Positions 23,357-30,119 of a DNA stretch of 32,781 nucleotides are shown piece after piece; position 1 is the stretch's first letter, and each line of letters begins with the position of its first letter. Source of the DNA: Planctomycetia bacterium. Its GTDB lineage: Bacteria > Planctomycetota > Phycisphaerae > Phycisphaerales > SM1A02. Where the stretch lies: positions 1-32,781 of the forward strand of contig SXSS01000152.1 in the NCBI GenBank assembly GCA_005792145.1, written 5' to 3'. The position numbers and the translations under genes were made by a program. The notes below the pieces were generated by a model that worked only from the letters and a program-made list of their open reading frames with translations, searched no databases and was not told where the DNA came from.

Positions 23357-25327
23357 ATGCTTGAAATGCGCTTGGCACTATTCACTTTGTTCGCAGCGAT
23401 TTGTATGGGGAATGCGGCGATGGCGCAGGACGGAGCGAGAGATTCTGCGGATGTCGTCAAAATTCAAGCGATTCCTGCGATGCAAGCTGTCTCTGCGGGA
23501 GCCGACCTCCCTGTTGCAATCGTGTTGGAAATCAGCCCTGGTTGGCATATTTGGACCAACGATCGCATTGGAAAGGGTGATGCCGCGAATGGTATTGCCA
23601 CATTTGAAGGCGCGGTTTTCACTTCAATTCAAGCATCAAACGTATGGAAAGTTGTTCGTGCAGCGAGCGCAAGCAAACCCGAGTGGCTGACAACTCAACC
23701 GAGCGATTCTTTCACCGAAGTGCGTGTGCAGTGGCCCGAATTTCATCCTGTGAAAGCGGACGTTGGCGATGGCATTCAAACCTATCCAGTCTTTGAGGGA
23801 CAAGCTGTCATCTTTGTGCCATTTTCCATAGCGCCCGATGCGCCACTGGGGCCGCAGACAATTGTTTTCAAACTCGAATTTCAAGCGTGTACAGCTACGA
23901 ATTGCGTCGCTCCTTCGACTGTCGAAGTTTCGATGGAGGTTGAAGTCAAAGCAGGCACAGCGAGCGGTGCGCCACCTGCAATTTTCGCGGAATTCGATTC
24001 TGAAATCTTTTCGCAGATTCATTCTGGAATTGCCCCATCCGGGATCATCCAATTTAATTTCTTTGATTGGGATTTTTCTATCGATCCAAATGGAGGCGGC
24101 TTCTTGCTTGTCTTGATCATCGCTGCCACTGGCGGACTCTTGTTGAACTTCACCCCATGCGTTTTGCCTGTGATTCCACTGAAAATCATGGGTCTTTCGC
24201 GTATCGCCGGAAATCGCCGACGCTGCTTATTGTTGGGCGCAGCGCTTTCGATTGGTGTGGTCATCTTCTGGATCTGCTTGGGACTCGCAGTCGCGCTTCT
24301 CAGCGGATTCACCAGTGCGAGTCAACTCTTTCAATATCCGCTCTTCACAGTCACAGTTGGATTGATCATCGCGTTGATGGCGGTGGGAATGTGCGGGTTC
24401 TTCTCGATTCAACTTCCGCAATCAATTGCAGGAATTGATTTTCGACATGACACGATCGCTGGTTCAATTGGATTTGGCGTGATGACCGCAGTGCTGTCCA
24501 CTCCTTGCACTGCGCCTTTGATGGGTGCGGCGGCGGCTTGGGCTGCGACACAAAATCCGTGGGTTGTGTTCTTGGTTTTTGGATCGATCGGATTTGGAAT
24601 GGCGTTGCCCTATTTCATACTCAGCGCATTTCCACAAATGGTCAGCCACGTTCCAAAGAGCGGTCCCCCAAGTGATGTTGTCAAGCAAACTATGGGACTT
24701 CTGCTCTTGGCGGCTGCGGCATATTTTGTCGGAGCTGGTCTCGCCGGGTTGCTGGTTGATCCTCCAACTCCTCCGACCAATGACTACTGGTGGATCGTGT
24801 CAGCGCTGGGAACAATCGCAGGATTGTGGCTGTGCTGGCGCACGCTACAAATTACAAAAAGCGTCAAATTCCGCTGCATTTTCGGCTCTCTTGGAATTGC
24901 GATCGCCGCCATCAGCGTCGGTGTCGGATTTCAATTCAGTGACGATGGCATAATCAAATGGGTTTTCTATACCCCCGCTCGCCTCGACACCGCGCTCAAG
25001 AGTGGTGATGCAATCATGATCGATTTCACCGCGGAGTGGTGTTTGAATTGCAAAACACTTGAGAAGACGGTGCTAGAAAGTTCCAGTGTGCTTGCTCGAC
25101 TCAAGGCTGGAGGAATTCAATCGGTCAAAGTTGACCTGACTGGAAACAACATCGATGGCCGAGCATTGCTGAAGAAGTATGACCGAGTAACGATTCCTCT
25201 GCTTGTCATTCTCGATCCAGATGGCAATGAGATTTTTAAGAGCGATGCGTATTCACCATCTGAAGTTGTTAAGGCGCTCAACGATGCGACCAGCCAAAAT
25301 GAAACTCCGCATTCGAAAACCAACTGA
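23357..25327 (+). CDS. dsbD: DsbD-type thiol:disulfide interchange protein
   Basis: DsbD carries reducing power from cytoplasmic thioredoxin across the inner membrane to periplasmic proteins such as DsbC and the cytochrome c maturation system. The protein has a signal peptide (MRLALFTLFAAICMGNAAMA), an N-terminal DsbD-alpha-like periplasmic domain (about 30-220), a transmembrane domain of about eight helices (about 245-545) and a C-terminal thioredoxin domain with C562 and C565 in EWCLNCK. The two membrane cysteines are C268 in NFTPCVLP and C384 in STPCTAP, as in DsbD. The start could be ATG 23357 or 23366; the GTG at 23300 would add an unnecessary N-terminus. It ends with a TGATG overlap with the next gene. 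Confidence 0.92.
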   Translation: MLEMRLALFTLFAAICMGNAAMAQDGARDSADVVKIQAIPAMQAVSAGADLPVAIVLEISPGWHIWTNDRIGKGDAANGIATFEGAVFTSIQASNVWKVVRAASASKPEWLTTQPSDSFTEVRVQWPEFHPVKADVGDGIQTYPVFEGQAVIFVPFSIAPDAPLGPQTIVFKLEFQACTATNCVAPSTVEVSMEVEVKAGTASGAPPAIFAEFDSEIFSQIHSGIAPSGIIQFNFFDWDFSIDPNGGGFLLVLIIAATGGLLLNFTPCVLPVIPLKIMGLSRIAGNRRRCLLLGAALSIGVVIFWICLGLAVALLSGFTSASQLFQYPLFTVTVGLIIALMAVGMCGFFSIQLPQSIAGIDFRHDTIAGSIGFGVMTAVLSTPCTAPLMGAAAAWAATQNPWVVFLVFGSIGFGMALPYFILSAFPQMVSHVPKSGPPSDVVKQTMGLLLLAAAAYFVGAGLAGLLVDPPTPPTNDYWWIVSALGTIAGLWLCWRTLQITKSVKFRCIFGSLGIAIAAISVGVGFQFSDDGIIKWVFYTPARLDTALKSGDAIMIDFTAEWCLNCKTLEKTVLESSSVLARLKAGGIQSVKVDLTGNNIDGRALLKKYDRVTIPLLVILDPDGNEIFKSDAYSPSEVVKALNDATSQNETPHSKTN

Positions 25328-25635
25328 TGTCTTTTCGATACACAGTCACGCTTACTTTTACCGAGCCTTCTACCGCCGTTGAGTGGTTGGCTTGGATGCG
25401 CGAAGAGCATGCCGCGAAAGTCGTTCAGGCGGGAGCACAGAGCGCAGAAATCCTCAAAATGGACGGGGTTTTACTTCGCTGCGAGGCAAGATATTCCTTT
25501 GAGTCTCGCGCGGACTTTGATCGATATGTTCGCGATCACGCCCCGAGACTGCGGGAAGAAGGGCTTCGCCTTTTTCCAACGACACGCGGGATCCAATACG
25601 AGCGCAGTTGCGGTGAAGTCATCGTACGCGCTTGA
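25327..25635 (+). CDS. DUF4286-like small protein
   Basis: A 102-residue alpha/beta protein resembling the DUF4286 family (ferredoxin-like fold similar to antibiotic-biosynthesis monooxygenases): a first strand YTVTLTF, then WLAWMREEHAAKVVQAG, a central RCEARYSFESRADFDRYVRDHAPRLREEGLRLF segment and a last strand. The EEH and DHAPRLR motifs are the most characteristic. Function unknown; related proteins are often found next to envelope or redox genes. The ATG at 25327 shares a base with the dsbD stop (TGATG), so translation is coupled to dsbD. It converges on the O-antigen-ligase gene with a 1-bp gap. Confidence 0.8.
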   Translation: MSFRYTVTLTFTEPSTAVEWLAWMREEHAAKVVQAGAQSAEILKMDGVLLRCEARYSFESRADFDRYVRDHAPRLREEGLRLFPTTRGIQYERSCGEVIVRA

Positions 25636-25636
25636 A

Positions 25637-27877
25637 TCAATTTAATTCCAGCATTTGTTTTTCGATCAAAGCGCGCCGATCAGCAGAAAACTGCCGCAAC
25701 GGATCGAGCGAAAATGTTTCGTTGGCTTCGAGCGCACTTTGCAATGCGGCATGTGCCCCTGGACGATCACCCAACTGTTTCAACACCTCCGCCAAGCGCA
25801 ACCAACTTTCAGAGTGGCGTGGATTCATTGCAAGCAATCTTCGCAGTGCATCCCGAGCAGCTTCCCACGAGCCGCTCGATATCTCTGCTTCGCGAATGGC
25901 AATCGTCGAGAGCAACAAACGCGCCGCGAATTGACATGATCCAATTTCCTCAACGCTTTGCGCCGATTCGCGTCCACTTCGAAGCCATGATCCAGCCTCG
26001 GTTGGCAGCGGATCGCACGACGCGGCCGATTGCAACTGCTCGGCAGCGCGGAGTGCATAGACCGTTCTTCGCGGCCAAATTTGAGATGCGCTGAACAGAG
26101 ATTCGCCCGCCTGTGCGCGCGCAGCGGCGAGAAGTTCACTCGAACTCTTCTGCGCTTCTTCGTTCAAATGATTCGCCGCCTGCATCGCGAGTTGATCTTG
26201 GCGAACGAGCGCTGGCGAAACGACAAAAACGAATCCAAGCGCAAGCACAAGAAAAAACAGGGAGAATCCTGCAAGCGCAATGCGCTTCAATTCCATACGC
26301 GGCATCGCTTGCACAGGGATTTTCGCAAGCGCGTCCACATCCCAATCGCGGCGATTCCACCAAGTTGCAATCCCCAAGACCAACCACGCCCACAGCGCGC
26401 TTCCTGGAAGCCAGAACACCATATCGATTTGACCGTGGGTCAATACAACTGCTGCAATTCCACACAATCCAATTCCAACTGCACGATCCGCGGAAACTTT
26501 TCCAGTCTCCATGATCTTGACCACGGCCCACGCGCTGACCGATCCAGCCGCGAGCCCACCGAATCTCCAAACATATCCCATGGAATCCAATGTTGGCGCT
26601 TCAAAGACAATCGAGATAATCGACGAAAGAACCACCACCGCAATAGAGAGTTCGACCACTCCAACCATTGGTGTCGATCGAGATTCCTCATCTACGATTT
26701 TTGACTTCGCAGTTGATTGTGGTGCCGACCACAATGCAAGAACGAGTTGAATGGCAACAAGTCCAAATCCCGCGAGGCCAAATGCGATCATCCAGTCCGC
26801 AAATGCTCCATGCGCGCTCACCACTTCTTCCACGCATTCGACAGGACGAAATTGCACGAACGATGATTGAAAACCCGCGGGACCAACGCCAATCCACGGC
26901 GACGAAAGCAATGTTTTTACAGCACCAATCAAGTAGTACCAACGAAACAGCAGGCTTTGTTCCCCCCATTGCAAACCAATCATCCCTCGCAGGATGACTC
27001 CACAAATCGCAATGATGGGTAGTGCCACCAAAAGTGGACGCGCCAATGCGGACCAACGTCGAACGACAATAGTGACAACCAATCCAAGAGCCAATGCGCT
27101 CACTCCACCTTTCGATCCGCTCGCGATGACCAGACCAGCAGAAAGAAAAGTGCAAAACCACAACCAAGAACGAGCGGCAACAACTCCGCGCCCAATCGCT
27201 ATGTTCGCAATCAACACAGCAGATCCCGCGGCAACCGTCGCAAAGATATTTGAGAATCCAAACCACCCGGTGGCTTCATTCTGAAAGAGCCGTCGTTCAT
27301 AAGACAATGTCTGCGGCGAGTTGGGCAACCAACCTTGCGACCTTAAAAAAGTATCCCGATTCTCCGTGTAATACTGGACATTCGAGATGTGCTCGCAAGT
27401 CAATTGAGCCACACCTCGCACGCACATGACCACTGCAATTCCTGCAAGTGATGCAACGACCATTCGGCGCAAGAATGTCGCAGAACTCCCACCGTTCTGC
27501 GCGATCAGAGCAAGCGCGATTGCGATTCCCGCAACCCACGTCGAACCACGCCAAAGTTGTTCTGCATCCGTTGCTCCATGGAACAATGCCAAAATGATGG
27601 CTGGAATGCATGCAAGTGCAATCAAGACCCAACTCCAATCGATTGTTTTTTCAGAAAGCATCCGCCGAACAAGCAACCATGATGCGCTGCCGAATGCCAA
27701 CGCATCCAAGAGCAGACTTTCAGCAGGAGTTGCGCCAATAAACGGCGAAGCATCAATTGCGGGATCCATATCGAAAATCAACATTGAGGAAAAAGCGATC
27801 ATGACTCTTGCGCCAACGGCAACCACGATCGCACCGAAGGCAATTCGATCGACAAGAGGTACCGCATCGCGATTCAT
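25637..27877 (-). CDS. O-antigen ligase-like polytopic protein with C-terminal TPR-like repeats
   Basis: A 746-residue inner-membrane protein with about a dozen hydrophobic helices over residues 1-580. The Wzy_C/RfaL-type core is recognisable: the long periplasmic loop region after LFQNEATGWFGFSNIFATV, the ASGSKGG segment, and GVGPAGFQSSF with a downstream SAHGAFADWMIAFGLAGF. This resembles enzymes that transfer or polymerise O-antigen or other glycans on lipid carriers. The C-terminal 170 residues form helical repeats (SWEAARDALRRLLAMNPRHS, LRLAEVLKQLGDRPGAHAAL) of tetratricopeptide type, probably in the periplasm. Donor and acceptor cannot be told. Its presence with LpxI supports an LPS-type envelope. 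It starts only 23 bp from the divergent LOG-family gene. Confidence 0.85.
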   Translation of the reverse strand: MNRDAVPLVDRIAFGAIVVAVGARVMIAFSSMLIFDMDPAIDASPFIGATPAESLLLDALAFGSASWLLVRRMLSEKTIDWSWVLIALACIPAIILALFHGATDAEQLWRGSTWVAGIAIALALIAQNGGSSATFLRRMVVASLAGIAVVMCVRGVAQLTCEHISNVQYYTENRDTFLRSQGWLPNSPQTLSYERRLFQNEATGWFGFSNIFATVAAGSAVLIANIAIGRGVVAARSWLWFCTFLSAGLVIASGSKGGVSALALGLVVTIVVRRWSALARPLLVALPIIAICGVILRGMIGLQWGEQSLLFRWYYLIGAVKTLLSSPWIGVGPAGFQSSFVQFRPVECVEEVVSAHGAFADWMIAFGLAGFGLVAIQLVLALWSAPQSTAKSKIVDEESRSTPMVGVVELSIAVVVLSSIISIVFEAPTLDSMGYVWRFGGLAAGSVSAWAVVKIMETGKVSADRAVGIGLCGIAAVVLTHGQIDMVFWLPGSALWAWLVLGIATWWNRRDWDVDALAKIPVQAMPRMELKRIALAGFSLFFLVLALGFVFVVSPALVRQDQLAMQAANHLNEEAQKSSSELLAAARAQAGESLFSASQIWPRRTVYALRAAEQLQSAASCDPLPTEAGSWLRSGRESAQSVEEIGSCQFAARLLLSTIAIREAEISSGSWEAARDALRRLLAMNPRHSESWLRLAEVLKQLGDRPGAHAALQSALEANETFSLDPLRQFSADRRALIEKQMLELN

Positions 27878-27900
27878 CGTCCACTATCGTATAGAAACCT

Positions 27901-28524
27901 ATGGTTCCCCCTATGCAGCGTCCCGCCATCACCGTCTACTGTGCAAGCGCACGCGGAATCAATCCGGACTTTCTCGCGGCTGCGCGAATCTTTGGCGAAG
28001 CGCTCGGTGAATCTGGCATGAATTTGGTCTATGGCGGCGGCGGAATTGGATTGATGGGCGAGTTGGCTCGAAGCGCGCAGAAATCGGGTGCGCATGTCAC
28101 GGGCATTATCACGGAACAATTTCTTCACCTCGAACAAGGTTGGACTGGATGCGATGAAATGATTGTGGTCGATTCGATGCGAGAAAGAAAGCGTCAACTC
28201 GAGGATCGCGGCGCGGGATTCGCAATCTTGGCCGGAGGTCTTGGAACGTGGGAAGAGTTTTTCGAAACATTTGTGGGCCGTGTCATCGGACGACATTCCA
28301 AACCAATTGGGCTGCTGAACACGAATGGATTTGCAGATCCTCTGTGGGAACTTGTCAGCCATGGAGTCGATCATGGCTTCGTTCGCAGCGCGGCTCGTGA
28401 ACTGATGTGGATGGAATCAGATCCTCATACTCTTGCCAAGCGATTGCATACTGCGGTGACAACGATCGTTGCAGAGACGCACGACCCAAAGATTTTTCTT
28501 CCAATGCACGGACCGCAAGGATGA
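27901..28524 (+). CDS. LOG family protein (TIGR00730, nucleotide 5'-monophosphate phosphoribohydrolase type)
   Basis: A 207-residue Rossmann-like LOG-family protein; members release a base from a ribonucleoside 5'-monophosphate and include cytokinin-activating enzymes, though bacterial members may have nucleotide clean-up roles. Key motifs are the phosphate-binding GGGGIGLMGELARSA, MRERKRQLEDRGAGF, and the PGGxGTxxE-type AGGLGTWEEF at 111-120, with Ala in place of the first Pro. The start may be ATG 27901 or 27913. The gap to the divergent gene is only 23 bp, with TATAGA ending 5 nt before the ATG, so the mRNA may be nearly leaderless. Followed after 13 bp by LpxI. Confidence 0.88.
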   Translation: MVPPMQRPAITVYCASARGINPDFLAAARIFGEALGESGMNLVYGGGGIGLMGELARSAQKSGAHVTGIITEQFLHLEQGWTGCDEMIVVDSMRERKRQLEDRGAGFAILAGGLGTWEEFFETFVGRVIGRHSKPIGLLNTNGFADPLWELVSHGVDHGFVRSAARELMWMESDPHTLAKRLHTAVTTIVAETHDPKIFLPMHGPQG

Positions 28525-28537
28525 ACGGACTAGAGCG

Positions 28538-29392
28538 ATGAACCGCGAACAGGTACTACCAATGCAAATCGGAATGATCGCAGGCAGCGGAATGCTGCCG
28601 ATCTTGGTTGCGGACGGCATTCGCGCCACTGGCCGAAAAGTGGTTTGCATAGGCCTTCGTGACCAATTTGACGCTGCCCTTCCAAGCCACTGTGACGCCT
28701 TTTCCACTGCTGGAGTGCTGCAAATTGGCAAATGGATCAGGATTCTTCGGCGGGCAAAAATTGAAGAAACTGTCATGGTTGGCCGTGTTGGCAAAGCGCG
28801 GATGTACGAGCCTTTTCGACTTCTTCGACAAATGCCCGATCTTCGGGCGGCTCTGCTTTACTATCGTCGCCTGAGGTTCGATCGACGAAGTCACGTGCTG
28901 CTCAGCGCGGTCGCCGATGAACTTGCAACAAGCGGAGTACGACTCATCGACTCGACCACATACATCCCAGAACATCTCGCGACAATCGGCTTGATGGGAA
29001 AAGTGAAGTTGACCCCAGTGCAACAACGCGATGTGGATTTTGCGTGGCCGATGTTGCGATCAATTGCGAATCTTGGAGTTGGTCAAGCGATCACTGTTCG
29101 TGAATGCGATGTGATCGCTGTCGAAGCGATGGAAGGAACGGATGCGATGATCGATCGATCTGCGCAACTCTGCAGAACAGGCGGATGGGCTTTGTTGAAA
29201 ACCGCTCATGATTCGCACGACATGCGAGCGGATGTGCCAACGGTCGGAGTGCCAACACTCGAAAGGCTCGCGGGTGCGGGAGGAAGAATGCTTGTGCTTG
29301 GTGCGGGACGAGTCATAATGCTTGAAAAACCCCGCATGATCGAAGTTGCGGATCGACTGGGAATCGCCCTGCTTGGTGTGTCTATTTCATAG
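28538..29392 (+). CDS. lpxI: UDP-2,3-diacylglucosamine pyrophosphatase LpxI
   Basis: LpxI hydrolyses UDP-2,3-diacylglucosamine to lipid X and UMP, a step of lipid A biosynthesis done by LpxH in many other bacteria. The 284 residues show the family features: MQIGMIAGSGMLPILVADG at the N-terminus, GLMGKVKLTPVQQRDVDFAW, VEAMEGTDAMIDR, and RADVPTVGVPTLERL with the conserved Asp at D232 aligned to the catalytic Asp of LpxI. I start at ATG 28538, which follows the LOG stop by 13 bp; the earlier ATG at 28469 overlaps the LOG gene and adds non-conserved residues. It implies that the organism makes lipid A, consistent with the nearby O-antigen ligase. Confidence 0.92.
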   Translation: MNREQVLPMQIGMIAGSGMLPILVADGIRATGRKVVCIGLRDQFDAALPSHCDAFSTAGVLQIGKWIRILRRAKIEETVMVGRVGKARMYEPFRLLRQMPDLRAALLYYRRLRFDRRSHVLLSAVADELATSGVRLIDSTTYIPEHLATIGLMGKVKLTPVQQRDVDFAWPMLRSIANLGVGQAITVRECDVIAVEAMEGTDAMIDRSAQLCRTGGWALLKTAHDSHDMRADVPTVGVPTLERLAGAGGRMLVLGAGRVIMLEKPRMIEVADRLGIALLGVSIS

Positions 29393-29393
29393 A

Positions 29394-29435
29394 TGATGAA
29401 ATGAAAATGATGAAACGAAGCTGATGAAACGAAGA
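29394..29435. repeat. Three tandem copies of a 14-bp unit between lpxI and the methyltransferase gene
   Basis: Copies at 29394-29407, 29408-29421 and 29422-29435 begin TGATGAAA. Copies 2 and 3 share the 13-mer TGATGAAACGAAG; copy 1 differs at a few places. The repeat fills nearly the whole 53-bp gap between the lpxI stop and the GTG of the next gene. The unit holds ATG and TGA triplets in shifting frames. It is a short minisatellite that could change in copy number and so change the spacing of the genes. Confidence 0.85.
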
Positions 29436-29445
29436 GAGTGATATT

Positions 29446-30024
29446 GTGGAATATGTCTCGCGAGCTGGAATCAAAATGGCCCATGCGCTCGCCGCGTTTC
29501 AGATCGATGTCACGGGGTTCGAATGCGCGGATTTCGGCTGCAATGCTGGGGGTTTTACAGATTGCTTGTTGAAGCGAGGCGCAACGAAAGTCATCGCCGT
29601 GGATACGGGTTATGGCATGCTCGATTGGAAACTTCGCAATGATCCTCGCGTGGATGTTCGCGAAAGAACCAATGTGCTTTATTCTCCCGTCCCGCCTGAA
29701 GGAGTCGACATCGTCGTGCTCGATATGGCGTGGACCCGACAACGACATTCGATCCCAGTCGCTGTTCGTTGGTTGCGCCCAACTGGATGCATCGTGGCGT
29801 TGATCAAGCCTCACTACGAGTCGCAAGGAGAAGAACGAAAAGCGCTTGTCAAAGGTTGCCTCCCTGCGCATATCGCGGCGGATGTGGTGCAACGAGTGCT
29901 GGCGGAAATGCCTGAATTTGGAGTGCAAGTGATCGCCGATTGTCCAAGTCCCCTCGAAGGAGGCGGCGGAAACAGCGAACATTTGGCGCTTCTTCGACTG
30001 ACGAACAAGCCAGCGGTTGAGTGA
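29446..30024 (+). CDS. TlyA/FtsJ-like rRNA methyltransferase lacking the S4 domain
   Basis: A 192-residue S-adenosylmethionine-dependent methyltransferase. It resembles the catalytic half of TlyA, which 2'-O-methylates rRNA cytidines: VSRAGIKMAHALAAF, DFGCNAGGFTDCLL (motif I), AVDTGYGMLDWKLRNDPRV, and a C-terminal GGGNSEHLALLRL. The FtsJ-type K-D-K-E tetrad is present at K10, D93, K121 and E178. The N-terminal S4 RNA-binding domain of TlyA is absent: an in-frame stop codon at 29425-29427 blocks an extension. The start is GTG 29446 with GAGAG about 9 nt upstream. Substrate RNA is unknown. Downstream of lpxI and the tandem repeats. Confidence 0.82.
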   Translation: MEYVSRAGIKMAHALAAFQIDVTGFECADFGCNAGGFTDCLLKRGATKVIAVDTGYGMLDWKLRNDPRVDVRERTNVLYSPVPPEGVDIVVLDMAWTRQRHSIPVAVRWLRPTGCIVALIKPHYESQGEERKALVKGCLPAHIAADVVQRVLAEMPEFGVQVIADCPSPLEGGGGNSEHLALLRLTNKPAVE

Positions 30025-30041
30025 TCGCAAACACTTGCAAA

Positions 30042-30073
30042 GGCGCTCATTTTTGTGGGTAAAAAGATGCGCC
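30042..30073. repeat. Imperfect inverted repeat upstream of gyrA
   Basis: GGCGC (30042-30046) pairs with GCGCC (30069-30073), and TTTTT (30050-30054) pairs with AAAAA (30061-30065), with a 3-by-3 internal loop and a 6-nt apical loop. It lies in the 95-bp gap between the methyltransferase gene and gyrA. There is no T tract after it on the plus strand, so it may be an operator or an mRNA hairpin rather than a terminator. Confidence 0.4.
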
Positions 30074-30101
30074 AAGGCAGGCGAACTTTGTCCAAAATGG
30101 G

Positions 30102-30107
30102 TATGAT
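30102..30107 (+). promoter_or_regulatory. Possible -10 element of gyrA
   Basis: TATGAT lies 12 nt before the GTG start of gyrA. No good -35 hexamer is seen at the usual distance. If used, transcription would begin about 5-7 nt before the start codon, giving a nearly leaderless mRNA. Tentative. Confidence 0.35.
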
Positions 30108-30119
30108 TTACAGTTCGTC

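Noticed and set aside
29516-29525. GGTTCGAATG resembling a tRNA T-loop
   Set aside because: It lies inside a conserved methyltransferase gene, and no acceptor stem or anticodon arm can be built around it.
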